A stretch of 64,000 nucleotides of DNA from JBKHBT01 sp046542255 (GCA_046542255.1 JBKHBT010000002.1:1-64000); one strand, 5' to 3'; shown: positions 7,669-16,496, counted from the first letter of the stretch. A program made the numbers and translations. Notes: generated by a model not told the origin, from the letters alone.

Positions 7669-10600
7669 TCACCAGTCTATAATTTGATCGAGATAAAGCG
7701 GCTTGCCAATCGAGCCGCTTTTTCTTTTGTCTATTCTTATTGGTAAGGTATCATCAAAGAAGTACAATTTCGGATTTTCGATATCGAAGCCCATAAGGAG
7801 ATCAATTTCCTCATTGAAAAATCGTTTTTCGATTATTTTGCCATTTTCATTGTATTTATAGGTAATACGATGAAAGCCCTGCGAAATAAGAAGCGGCCTT
7901 CCATATTCATCGAAAAAGCGCTTTTCTAATAGATTACCCTGCTTGTTGTAGCGGGCAGTCCAGAATGAAAAGCCAGCATCATTTGTCACTGGATTCTGCA
8001 AAGTATCGAGGAAATTCCTGCGTATTATATTGTAATCGTCATCATAGAGGTTTTCCACACTATGGCAACCCAAAGCTGTTGAAACTGGAGCTTCTTTGTT
8101 ATCGAAAAATGCGCTCTTTATCAGATTTCCAGAGATATCATAATCTCGCTCGCAGATAGCATATCCATAATCGCTAACTATTGGGTTTTCTGCAATGTCG
8201 ATAAATACAAATCTTTTTATTTGGCCAAATCTATTTCGCTCGATTTTGAAACCGGCATAATTTTTATCCGGTAGATTTATTATTTTGCCAATATCATTGC
8301 GAAATAGAACTTTATTTACTCTATAAAGTGAATCATATTCGAATGATATAGCAGCATAGCCATCTGCACAGAGTGAAAGCTCATCATGGCGATTCATGAG
8401 AAAAATCTCGGTAATCTGGCTATATCGATTATATTTCAGCTTGAATCCCGATATATCATTTTTATTTAGAAATCTTTTTCTGTTTTTATTGTAATATATT
8501 ATGGAAAAAAGCAATCCATTTTCATAATAATCAAACTCATACATATGAACATTTTTCTTATCTCTTATCGCTTTGCCATCTGGCCCGACAGCTTTTTTAG
8601 AGCTTAACCATCCATTTTTATCATATTCATAAACCCATTTCCATATCCCATTCTTATTTGCAATAGGCCGATTCTCCTGTCCGAAATATTTTTCTCCAAT
8701 GAGGTTACCAAGGCTATCGTATGAATAGATTATTCCACCGATATCATTCCTAAAAAGAGTCGTTTCATCCGAGGTGTCGAAATATCTTTTCCTCATTAGA
8801 TATCCAAGGCTATCATAGCTGAACTGAACCCCATGAATAGTATTCCGCACTACCCTATCATCATTCGCATCGAAATGGGTAATTAAGATGAGATTCCCTT
8901 CATTGTCATATTCTCTATGCTTTTTATAAACTCCATTAGAGTCAGGGATAATACTACCTTTTACATCGATATTGCTTTCTCTAATTATTTGCCCCAATCC
9001 ATTGTAAAAGAAGTTTTTCCCGGCCATAAATCGATTAATGAACATTCTCTGCCCATCCGTATCGAGATAGAATTTATTTTTTACCCTTTCTTTTTCATTA
9101 TATTGATACTCTATGCCGGCATAACCATCTTTACAATTTTTCATATTATCATTTTGATCAAAGAATTTTATCGAGAGCACATAGCCTTTTTTAGAATATT
9201 CCCATTCGATGGCAGAAATACCATCTTCATTACAGGTTCTATTATGGTTTTTATCGAAATATTCAATCCTGGAAATTCTGTCTTTATCTACATATTCAAG
9301 TTCTTCGATACTTATGCCATTTTCATTATATGCTGGCTCACCATTGATATCGAGATATCTTTTGCGAATCAGTCTATCATTTTCATCATATTCGAATATT
9401 GCCTGGGCAAAACCATCGATATATCCATAGACAGGCCCATTGTGCTCATCGTAAAACTCGATTTTTCTAAGGGGGCTGCTTCTGTATATCAATTTATCTC
9501 GTACACCATCTTTTCGACTCGTGTATTCATTTTCTTGATTTAGGTATTTTTCTTTTAAGATATTTCCCAGGCTATCACGCTCGAAAAATTTGCCATAAAT
9601 ATTCTCGAATGTGTCAGGTTTGATATTACCCGCTTTATTTTGGTAAAATACTTTATTGATGAAACCATTTTGATCATAATATACAGTGTAATTAGAAATC
9701 CTATTAGTGAATATTCTTTCTAGTCTGATTTCCGGTGCATTAATTTCATAAATTCCATCTTTAGAAGTTATCTTAATCGCTGATGAGTCTGGCTTTCTTT
9801 TCTGGCTTCCGAAATAGTGATATTCGATTTTTCTAATTTGATCATTATTGGGCTTTTTTTCAATTCGAGTAATAATTCGATCTAATTCATCATAATTGAA
9901 TTCGATAATCGCTTTTCTTTGTAAATCATAGATGATATTACCCGATGAATCATAGGCAGTAATTTTGAATATCTTATCATCTTTTGATTCAACATCATAT
10001 AAAAAGCCATTATCCGATTTCGCATCTATGATAGGTTTTCCATATTTATAGTCTATTGCCCCGAATTTCTTATCTTTTTCTTTTGGCTCTACTTGCATTA
10101 AAAAAAAAGCGATAATCAATATAATAGCAATAATGACAAGCGAGATAAGAACAGGCAAAGCATTTCTTTTCGGTTTGAAAAATTTGTCATATTTTCTGAG
10201 GAAATCGATATCGATATCCAGTATAGTAGCGATAATCCGATATATTTCAAGCCTTCCCTTTTTTCTCAGTGAATTCGCTCTAATGAATCTAAAATCCGAT
10301 TCGATTGGCGTGAATGGCTCTTCGAGTTCTTCGATTGTCCCATCATCAGATGCAATAACCCTGTTTATAAATCGCAATGCATAAGGATAGGCTTCATTTG
10401 GCTCTCCATCGATAAGTATCGCAATTATCTTATCAGCACGCTCTAATTCCTGAAAATAAGAAACCGAGGAATTCACCCACTCGGATTCTGGTGTATTCGT
10501 CGAGCAAATAACTATAAGCGTTCTTGACTCTTGCAAAATCTCCCTGGTATTCTCATCGATTTCGTCAATTGGATTTTCATTGGTATCGATATAGATATCA

Positions 10601-10764
10601 CGTAATTTTGGCGGAAGATCATATTTTTTTTGTATCTGTTGGGGTATCTTATAGTTTTCCAGCAAATTTTTTAGCCAAATTGCCCACCTTGCATCAGCAT
10701 CCACATTACGAAAACTGATAAAAGCATCATAGACTGAATTTGTATCGAAATAATCGCTTTTCAT
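7669..10764 (-). CDS. TIR-domain membrane protein with about 20 YD-like repeats
   Basis: A 1031-residue protein of unknown function. Residues 10-175 form a TIR domain: YDAFISFR (12-19), RTLIVICS (81-88), SEWVNSS (94-100). A single span lies at about 202-223 after a basic KPKR, predicting TIR in the cytoplasm and the C-terminal ~800 residues in the periplasm. That part holds about 20 repeats of 33-38 residues of the pattern xYDxxGxxxxxxYFDxxGxP, reminiscent of YD/RHS repeats, from about 350 to 1010. The position equivalent to the SARM1 catalytic glutamate (W+4 in WVxxE) is serine (S100), so NADase activity is doubtful. No RHS core or toxin tip is seen. It may be cotranscribed with the receiver gene upstream. 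The start has GAGG in front. Confidence 0.8.
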   Translation of the reverse strand: MKSDYFDTNSVYDAFISFRNVDADARWAIWLKNLLENYKIPQQIQKKYDLPPKLRDIYIDTNENPIDEIDENTREILQESRTLIVICSTNTPESEWVNSSVSYFQELERADKIIAILIDGEPNEAYPYALRFINRVIASDDGTIEELEEPFTPIESDFRFIRANSLRKKGRLEIYRIIATILDIDIDFLRKYDKFFKPKRNALPVLISLVIIAIILIIAFFLMQVEPKEKDKKFGAIDYKYGKPIIDAKSDNGFLYDVESKDDKIFKITAYDSSGNIIYDLQRKAIIEFNYDELDRIITRIEKKPNNDQIRKIEYHYFGSQKRKPDSSAIKITSKDGIYEINAPEIRLERIFTNRISNYTVYYDQNGFINKVFYQNKAGNIKPDTFENIYGKFFERDSLGNILKEKYLNQENEYTSRKDGVRDKLIYRSSPLRKIEFYDEHNGPVYGYIDGFAQAIFEYDENDRLIRKRYLDINGEPAYNENGISIEELEYVDKDRISRIEYFDKNHNRTCNEDGISAIEWEYSKKGYVLSIKFFDQNDNMKNCKDGYAGIEYQYNEKERVKNKFYLDTDGQRMFINRFMAGKNFFYNGLGQIIRESNIDVKGSIIPDSNGVYKKHREYDNEGNLILITHFDANDDRVVRNTIHGVQFSYDSLGYLMRKRYFDTSDETTLFRNDIGGIIYSYDSLGNLIGEKYFGQENRPIANKNGIWKWVYEYDKNGWLSSKKAVGPDGKAIRDKKNVHMYEFDYYENGLLFSIIYYNKNRKRFLNKNDISGFKLKYNRYSQITEIFLMNRHDELSLCADGYAAISFEYDSLYRVNKVLFRNDIGKIINLPDKNYAGFKIERNRFGQIKRFVFIDIAENPIVSDYGYAICERDYDISGNLIKSAFFDNKEAPVSTALGCHSVENLYDDDYNIIRRNFLDTLQNPVTNDAGFSFWTARYNKQGNLLEKRFFDEYGRPLLISQGFHRITYKYNENGKIIEKRFFNEEIDLLMGFDIENPKLYFFDDTLPIRIDKRKSGSIGKPLYLDQIIDW
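7695..7730 (+). terminator. Terminator of pstS inside the TIR gene 3' end
   Basis: AAGCGGCT (7696-7703) and AGCCGCTT (7713-7720) form an 8-bp stem with a 9-base loop, followed by TTTCTTTT. It reads rightward from pstS but lies within the last codons of the opposite-strand TIR gene, so one sequence serves both. Confidence 0.7.
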
Positions 10765-10853
10765 AGCCTCAACTTAAGTTAAACTATGATAAAGCAAAAG
10801 CAAAATTCATATCTGGTCAAGAGTTTTATTTGTCGATAAAAAGATTTATTAAT

Positions 10854-11249
10854 TCAATTCAATACTTTAAGAGATTTTAAGATATTGATTAGTCTTTTTC
10901 TTTCGATAGGTTTTTTCAAGAACTTATCTGCATGCCCTCTTATAGATCTTACAATATACATTTTATCCTGAGAACTTGTTATCATTATTATTTTGGTTCT
11001 TTTTTCTTTGGCCACATGCTCAGACTCTTCAAAATTTCTAATTCTTTCTAAAACATCGATTCCGCTTGTAGTTGGTAGCATAATATCTAATAAAATAACA
11101 TCATATTTTGACTCGGTAAAATATTGCTCTTTGAATGCAAAAAAACCAGGATCTCCATCAGTCTCTACATCGCAATTGCCATATTTATGCAAGATCTCTT
11201 TTAAGATTTCATGTGTTGAAAAATCATCATCGATTATTAAAGCTTTCAT
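10854..11249 (-). CDS. Stand-alone receiver-domain protein (CheY-like)
   Basis: A 131-residue single-domain response regulator with no output domain. It has the acidic cluster at 7-9 (DDD), phosphoacceptor D55 in LLDIMLP, T91 in MITSS, and K112/K113 before P114. No kinase is adjacent. It lies 89 bases upstream of the TIR-repeat gene on the same strand, so the two may share a transcript and a pathway (inference). GGAGG precedes the ATG. The linker near 74-85 (ESEHVAKEKRTK) is slightly longer than in CheY. Confidence 0.88.
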   Translation of the reverse strand: MKALIIDDDFSTHEILKEILHKYGNCDVETDGDPGFFAFKEQYFTESKYDVILLDIMLPTTSGIDVLERIRNFEESEHVAKEKRTKIIMITSSQDKMYIVRSIRGHADKFLKKPIERKRLINILKSLKVLN

Positions 11250-11462
11250 TGCGCCTCCATTTTTTCACTCTCTATATACTTCGGAATTTCTGGGAATTTC
11301 TTTACTTAATCAATATTATAACGAAATTCACCTTCTTGCTCGCTACTATTATATTATTTATTCATAAATCCATTTTTTTCATGCTTTTACTTGCATTGCT
11401 TAAATTTTTTGTTTATATTATTTTAAGTAAATTGCAAAGTTAAACAATAGCCCGGAGGAAAA

Positions 11463-13037
11463 ATGTCTAAAATAATCTCGGGTATAATTTTTATATTAAT
11501 ATCTATTGCCTTAGTATTTTCTGGTTGTGCCAAAAAGGGAACCGATGATAATAATGATAATGGCACCAATAATGCTCCTCAGATTCAAAGCGTTAGTCCA
11601 AGCAGCGCTTCAACCAATGACGTAATAACTCTTACAGTAGTTGCCACCGATGAAGATGAAGATGACCTTAGCTATAGTTGGAGTGTAAGTGGAAATAATG
11701 GTACATTGCAACCACCAACTACAGGTTCTTCGGTAAACTGGATTGCTCCATCGAGTGCTGGAACATATCTTGTCACTATTACCGTAAGCGATGGGGATCT
11801 AACTGATAACTATATCCATGCGATAAATGTTACAACCGGCAGTTCCACAACCAACAAGGGAACGATAAGTGGCTATGTCATGGACCTTAGCGGTTTTAGT
11901 TATTACAAAATGTTAGACGATGAAAATCAAGATGTCTCAGAACTGTTTAGATTTATCGAGAATGCAACGGTAACGATGGATACGTTTTCAATTGTAACCG
12001 GCCGTTCGGGTATTTATATGTTTTCTGGCATACCATACGGAAGCTACACGATATCTGTTTCTGCTGACGACTATTCATCCAAAGATACTACTATAACGCT
12101 TAATAGCCGTTCAAAACAGGTCGATTTTCACATGGTGAGTCTAATCCCTAATTATTCTTTAGATATTAGCACAACTTCATTGGATATGGGATCATCAGAA
12201 ACATCGGCTTATTTTAGTATTACAAATTCAGGCAGGAATAATACATCCTGGCGCGCTTCTGAGTCGGAAAGCTGGCTATCTCTTTCGCGGACAAGCGGTT
12301 CTTTATCGCCCGGAGATATCGATTCGGTTCGTGTCGATGTTGATCGATCGGTGTTAGTGCCTGGAGATTTTATTGGTAATATCTTTATGTCATCACCGGA
12401 TGCCGATATAGCAGATATACAGGTGAATATATCCATTGCTGATGTAGTAATCGAATCGATTCAAATTGCAGATTCTATCATCGAAATATCCAATACATAT
12501 ACTGTAACTTCCGCTTTGTCTGATTCTGGAAGCGGTAGTTTAAGCTATAGTTGGTCTGTCGATAGCGGCTCGATAAGTTCATCCGGCGCAACTGCCGATT
12601 GGACTACGCCATCGACAGAGGGTGATTATTCTATCGAACTGATAGTCAGTGATGGCACAATTGCCGATACCTTATCGCAATCATTCACAGTAATCGAGAT
12701 ATTCCCGGAAGAATACGATGTCCAGATCATCTCTCCGGCCGACGGTGATACACTCGGTATAGACACGGTTCTTATTCAAATCGGTATCACTCCTCTTCAC
12801 GGGGACACTTTGCCATCCCGAGTTAATATTTACCTCGATGCAGATAGTATTGGCGTAGCCTATGATTCGGATATGGATAGTATTTATACATATACCTGGG
12901 ATCCTCCTGATTCTTCAGGCCTCCATTCACTATTAGCAAGTGCATTGCATTCAACCGATTCTGGAACAAGTTCTTCGGATGTGATTTCGATATACATCGA
13001 TGCTATTGGAGCGTTGTTTTCAAACTCGAGAAAATGA
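11463..13037 (+). CDS. Surface/periplasmic lipoprotein with PKD, CarboxypepD-reg and BACON-like domains
   Basis: A 524-residue lipoprotein: the lipobox ends in FSGC with C22 as the predicted lipidated cysteine, then a low-complexity Asp/Asn linker. Domains in order: a PKD/Ig-like domain (about 40-125, ending SAGTYLVTITVSDG), a carboxypeptidase regulatory-like fold (about 132-225, with the phrase SGIYMFSGIPYGSYTISV), a BACON-like fold (about 228-325, ESWLSLSRTSGSL), a second PKD-like domain (about 330-415) and a C-terminal beta-rich segment. No catalytic motif is seen. The role is probably binding or structural at the cell surface. CCCGGAGG gives a good start. Function unknown. Confidence 0.85.
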   Translation: MSKIISGIIFILISIALVFSGCAKKGTDDNNDNGTNNAPQIQSVSPSSASTNDVITLTVVATDEDEDDLSYSWSVSGNNGTLQPPTTGSSVNWIAPSSAGTYLVTITVSDGDLTDNYIHAINVTTGSSTTNKGTISGYVMDLSGFSYYKMLDDENQDVSELFRFIENATVTMDTFSIVTGRSGIYMFSGIPYGSYTISVSADDYSSKDTTITLNSRSKQVDFHMVSLIPNYSLDISTTSLDMGSSETSAYFSITNSGRNNTSWRASESESWLSLSRTSGSLSPGDIDSVRVDVDRSVLVPGDFIGNIFMSSPDADIADIQVNISIADVVIESIQIADSIIEISNTYTVTSALSDSGSGSLSYSWSVDSGSISSSGATADWTTPSTEGDYSIELIVSDGTIADTLSQSFTVIEIFPEEYDVQIISPADGDTLGIDTVLIQIGITPLHGDTLPSRVNIYLDADSIGVAYDSDMDSIYTYTWDPPDSSGLHSLLASALHSTDSGTSSSDVISIYIDAIGALFSNSRK

Positions 13038-13077
13038 AACTGATTGGCCTTCGCATAAAATACATTAGGTATTTGAA

Positions 13078-13110
13078 GTATGACATTCTTTCAGCATAAG
13101 CATTGTCTGG
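13078..13110 (-). repeat. Degenerate partial copy of the two-hairpin repeat
   Basis: Read on the minus strand, this starts CCAGACAATGC and ends with TGTCATAC, matching the two ends of stem-loop 1 of copy A (997-1029). The interior differs and the second hairpin is missing. It lies between two converging genes. It could be a decayed copy or a chance resemblance. Confidence 0.35.
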
Positions 13111-13130
13111 CAAATCGACAAAAAAACGAA

Positions 13131-13637
13131 TTAAGCTCTAATAATTGAATGACTTAGTATTCTGGATACAAAAAAAGCAATAATTGCGCCACCTATTATC
13201 GAAGATAGGGTAAGAAGCGGCATGAAATGAAAAATAGCACTCATTCGATATAATAAAAAATATGCGATTATCATTTGTACTGTATTATGCATAAAAGCTC
13301 CAGCTATGCTTATCCCAAAAATACTGAAATAATTAATTTTCTTTAATTTGATCATAATGAGCGTACTCGACAAAGCTCCTGAAATAGAAAGAATAAAAAT
13401 TGGTGAAAATAGCCTTCCCAATATTAATGCTCCCAAAGAAACCCTTAATATAGCTATTAGAAAAGCATATTTGAATTTCATCGTATAGATAGCAAAAAGG
13501 ACGACTATATTTCCAAGCCCCAGTTTGAGAAAAGGCAGAGGATATGGTATCAATTCTTCGAATATCCATAAAATAAGCCCAATTGCTACCAGCATGGATA
13601 TTCTCGATATTCGGCTATTTCTATTTGACGATGGCAT
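13131..13637 (-). CDS. Gx transporter / heptaprenyl-diphosphate-synthase-I family membrane protein (EetB-like)
   Basis: A 168-residue polytopic membrane protein matching the Hpre_diP_synt_I / Gx transporter family (small, about five spans, with an early LKLGLGN motif). I placed the start at ATG 13637, which has GGAAGAG in front; a TTG at 13670 would extend it by 11 residues into the preceding gene. It follows a NusG-II protein. As I recall, this pairing is the one called EetB and EetA in Gram-positive extracellular electron transfer loci, where the pair is thought to move or organise a redox cofactor. No ApbE or NDH-2 is nearby here. Confidence 0.75.
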   Translation of the reverse strand: MPSSNRNSRISRISMLVAIGLILWIFEELIPYPLPFLKLGLGNIVVLFAIYTMKFKYAFLIAILRVSLGALILGRLFSPIFILSISGALSSTLIMIKLKKINYFSIFGISIAGAFMHNTVQMIIAYFLLYRMSAIFHFMPLLTLSSIIGGAIIAFFVSRILSHSIIRA

Positions 13638-14028
13638 CCAGCTCTTCCCTGTCTTCCTGCTCGATTTCAATTAAAAGCTTATTTGGCAAACATACGATAG
13701 GCCTCAAATGAGAATTCGACATGCCCATTTTAATACAATATTTATTGGGGCAAGAGCTTTCAAAAATGCCGATTTTGCCATTTTCTATATTGACAGTAAC
13801 TTTACCAATTTCGCCCATGACAGAAAATAAGGTATCTTCTTCGAGACTTCCCTGTTCTTCTATTTGATTATCAATTATGATTCGATAATGGTTGCCTTCA
13901 TTATTCTCATTTGATAGAATATATGGAAGTAAAGATATTATTATGATTATAATTATTAATATAAAGTCCTGAAATTTAGGCTTATATTTTTCCGTCGAAT
14001 TCCCTTTCGCACTCGTTGCATTTGCCAT
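13621..14028 (-). CDS. NusG domain II membrane-anchored protein (EetA-like)
   Basis: A 135-residue protein with one N-terminal span (about 22-40, very isoleucine-rich) followed by a soluble NusG-II domain: VMGEIGKVTVNIENGKIGI, then SCPNKYCIKMG with two cysteines, then the IVCLPNKLLIEI strand. This is the membrane-anchored NusG_II family, not the transcription factor. Its 5' end overlaps the radical SAM gene by 47 bases and its 3' end overlaps the Gx transporter, so the three are probably one operon. The ribosome site is weak (GGAATAAAAG). Confidence 0.75.
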   Translation of the reverse strand: MANATSAKGNSTEKYKPKFQDFILIIIIIIISLLPYILSNENNEGNHYRIIIDNQIEEQGSLEEDTLFSVMGEIGKVTVNIENGKIGIFESSCPNKYCIKMGMSNSHLRPIVCLPNKLLIEIEQEDREELDAIVK

Positions 14029-14962
14029 CTTTTATTCCAGGGGCTGTTGTTGAATAGCCAGTTCTTTTTATCAATAAATTTCCGCAATTAGGACATTTCG
14101 TATCATTTCCAATATCGATTTGCACATTTCCAGCATAAACATAATTGAGCCTCTCTCTGGCCAAATCCACAAATTCCCGAATTGTTTCGACTGCAGTAGC
14201 TTCATTTTTGAGTTCATAGGCTGGGTAATATCTTGATATATGAAATGGTATATTATCGTCCACATCGGCTATAAAATCTATCATCTTTATGAAATTATCT
14301 CTGGAATCATTGAGATCAGTAATTACCAAATTAGTAATCTCGACATGAGCTTTTTCATTAGCCTGCCGGATAGATTCCAGTACTGGTTTTCGCCTACCTC
14401 CACAAAACTTTCTATAGAAATCTTCATCGAAACTCTTTAGGTCGATATTTATCGCATCGATATAGTCTAGTAGTTCATCAAATGGTTCAGGCTGGATGAA
14501 ACCATTAGTTATCATCACATTTTTTTGGCCTTTATCTTTCGCCATTTTTGCAACATCCAGCATATACTCGAACCAAATAGTCGGCTCGGTATAAGTATAT
14601 GCGATTCCGAGTGTATCTAAACTTAATTTTACCAGCTCTTCGGGGGGTAGATATTTAGTTTTCGATTTTTGCCTCGATATTTGCCAATTCTGGCAAAACT
14701 TACATGAAAAATTACAACCATTCGGGCCGGTAGAAAGAATATCCTTTCCAGGATGAAAGTGATAAAGAGGCTTTTTTTCGATTGGATCAATATTTAATGC
14801 GATTATTTCTCCATAATTATCGGTAAAAAGACTGCCGTCTTCTACAAATCTTGAATAGCAGATGCCTCTTTTACCTTCAGGAATCTTGCATCGGTGAGGA
14901 CAAAGATTGCATCTAATTTTATCATTTTCTAATTTAATATAATATCTCGCTTGTTTTCTCAA
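13982..14962 (-). CDS. AmmeMemoRadiSam system radical SAM enzyme
   Basis: A 326-residue radical SAM protein related to pyruvate-formate-lyase activase. An N-terminal cysteine cluster (C18, C21, C25, C35) precedes the cluster-binding C83xxxC87xxC90 (CNFSCKFC). A C-terminal zinc ribbon (C290/C293/C315/C318) completes the domain layout of this family. Its substrate is not firmly known; elsewhere it is linked with AMMECR1 and MEMO1 homologues, neither of which is in the window. It overlaps gmhB by 4 bases (ATGA). Confidence 0.9.
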   Translation of the reverse strand: MRKQARYYIKLENDKIRCNLCPHRCKIPEGKRGICYSRFVEDGSLFTDNYGEIIALNIDPIEKKPLYHFHPGKDILSTGPNGCNFSCKFCQNWQISRQKSKTKYLPPEELVKLSLDTLGIAYTYTEPTIWFEYMLDVAKMAKDKGQKNVMITNGFIQPEPFDELLDYIDAINIDLKSFDEDFYRKFCGGRRKPVLESIRQANEKAHVEITNLVITDLNDSRDNFIKMIDFIADVDDNIPFHISRYYPAYELKNEATAVETIREFVDLARERLNYVYAGNVQIDIGNDTKCPNCGNLLIKRTGYSTTAPGIKDGKCNECEREFDGKI

Positions 14963-15525
14963 AATTTACTCCTATTTATCAATTTAGCTGCTTCCAATAG
15001 ATTTTCTTCAATTGCGAAATCTAATTTACCATTATAATTTTCGATCTCTTCCCTACCATGTCCAGTCCGAACCAGGATAGGTTTCATTCCAGCATTCTTA
15101 GCCAGTTTAACATCGGAAATCTTATCACCTATAACATAACTTTTTTTTGGGTCGATGTCAAATTCATTTTTGGCCTGGTCGATCATACCAGTTTTAGGTT
15201 TTCTACAATCGGCATCTTTACGATATTTTTCGATAATTCCATCTCTATGATACGGACAAAAATATATCGCTTGAATTTCTACATCATGTCTTTCTAAAAC
15301 CTCGAATAATCTTCGATTTACCTTCTGGACATCCTCTTCTGTCATTAGGCCGCGAGCTACTCCGGATTGATTAGTAATAATTATTAGCTTGAAATCCAAT
15401 GAAATCAGCCTTCTTAGAGCATCTACAGAAAAATCATATAGCTTTATATCTTCTGGCTTAGACAGAAAATGAACATCATGAATAATTGTTCCATCTCTAT
15501 CCAAAAATATGAATTTATCCGCCAT
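14959..15525 (-). CDS. gmhB: D-glycero-D-manno-heptose-1,7-bisphosphate 7-phosphatase (HAD family)
   Basis: HAD phosphatase of the ADP-heptose pathway for LPS core sugars, 188 residues. Motif I is FLDRDGT (D9 nucleophile, D11 acid/base), motif II is TNQSGVARG (51-59), motif III/IV is GDKISD (133-138). The GmhB-type zinc loop is visible: C90xYH93 and C107. It sits three bases after a glycosyltransferase of the heptosyltransferase type, which supports the pathway. The hisB phosphatase domain is related, but context favours GmhB. Confidence 0.88.
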   Translation of the reverse strand: MADKFIFLDRDGTIIHDVHFLSKPEDIKLYDFSVDALRRLISLDFKLIIITNQSGVARGLMTEEDVQKVNRRLFEVLERHDVEIQAIYFCPYHRDGIIEKYRKDADCRKPKTGMIDQAKNEFDIDPKKSYVIGDKISDVKLAKNAGMKPILVRTGHGREEIENYNGKLDFAIEENLLEAAKLINRSKF

Positions 15526-15527
15526 AT

Positions 15528-16496
15528 CTATCCCTCTAAGAATTCCAGGACTTTTCTATAGACATAATCGGGTGAAAGCTCTAACATACAACGGGCCTGA
15601 TATGAACTATTCAATTTGCATTTTGCATTGCCGTGCAATGTACATGGCGAACATTCAAGATTATTCTGTATTACAGAAGTTTTTATCCCTTTTGGTGCAA
15701 AACCAAGCGCTGGATGAGTCGGCCCGAAAATTGCTATGGAAGGTGTTCCTAATGCTGCTGCGATATGAACTGGCCCGGAGTCATTTCCAATAAAAAGCCC
15801 TGAATTTGCCAGAATACCTTTTAATTGATCTAAACTGGTGTCTCTGATGATTGGAAATTCGAAATCATCAGGTGGTGAGCACTTTCTATCCCCGATAAAA
15901 ACGGGATTAAATCTATCCGATAGCATTTTTGCAAGTTCTCTGAACTTTTCAAGTCCCCATTTCTTAAGCTCCCATTTTGCTCCAGGATGAATCACAAGCG
16001 AATCTCTGTCGATATCTTTCTCCAATGCAAATTTTGCGGCATCAGGATCTATTTTTAAAATAGGTAGAACATCTCGCTCCAGGCCTAATTCTCCTAATTC
16101 GGAGAAATGATCGTCTATAATACTCGATGTTTTCTTATCTTTGATTTTGCTTTTTACAAGCAATCTTCTTTGTATATTTCTTTTGTCAGTTTTTAATATA
16201 TTTTTTGAATTAAATAGCCTAAAAATAAAAGACCTTTGATTACAATGTAAATCGATGATATAATCAAATTTTTCATCTTTTATCTTTTTTCTTATTTTGA
16301 ATAATTCCTTGAAGCTCGAACTTTTGATGGTAATAATCTCTTCGAAGTCAAGCCCTTCGAGTATTGGAGAAAACTTGCTTTTGGTCAGAAAAGATACCTT
16401 CGATTCAGGATATTTCTTTTTAATTGCATTATAAACCGATGTAGCAATAACAATATCCCCTAAAGAACTGAATCTGATTATCAAAAACTTATGCAA
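15528..16496 (-). CDS. Glycosyltransferase family 9 (heptosyltransferase-like)
   Basis: A 322-residue GT-B enzyme of the ADP-heptose:LPS heptosyltransferase family. The N-terminus MHKFLIIRFSSLGDIVIATS is the typical GT9 start. The C-terminal half has HPGAKWELKKW and the sugar-nucleotide site GNDSGPVHIAAALGTPSIAIFGPT. It is read from a TTG start with AAGGAT in front. Next to gmhB it probably adds heptose to the lipid A core, though the exact acceptor cannot be read from sequence. Confidence 0.88.
   Translation of the reverse strand: MHKFLIIRFSSLGDIVIATSVYNAIKKKYPESKVSFLTKSKFSPILEGLDFEEIITIKSSSFKELFKIRKKIKDEKFDYIIDLHCNQRSFIFRLFNSKNILKTDKRNIQRRLLVKSKIKDKKTSSIIDDHFSELGELGLERDVLPILKIDPDAAKFALEKDIDRDSLVIHPGAKWELKKWGLEKFRELAKMLSDRFNPVFIGDRKCSPPDDFEFPIIRDTSLDQLKGILANSGLFIGNDSGPVHIAAALGTPSIAIFGPTHPALGFAPKGIKTSVIQNNLECSPCTLHGNAKCKLNSSYQARCMLELSPDYVYRKVLEFLEG

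Noticed and set aside
8917..9543. Plus-strand 208-residue open frame opposite the TIR gene
   Set aside because: It lies inside the TIR coding repeats on the other strand, has no ribosome site, and reads as a low-complexity Ile/Phe string.
7669..10764. RHS/YD toxin interpretation of the repeat protein
   Set aside because: No RHS core box, no C-terminal toxin and no immunity gene; the N-terminus is TIR plus one membrane span.
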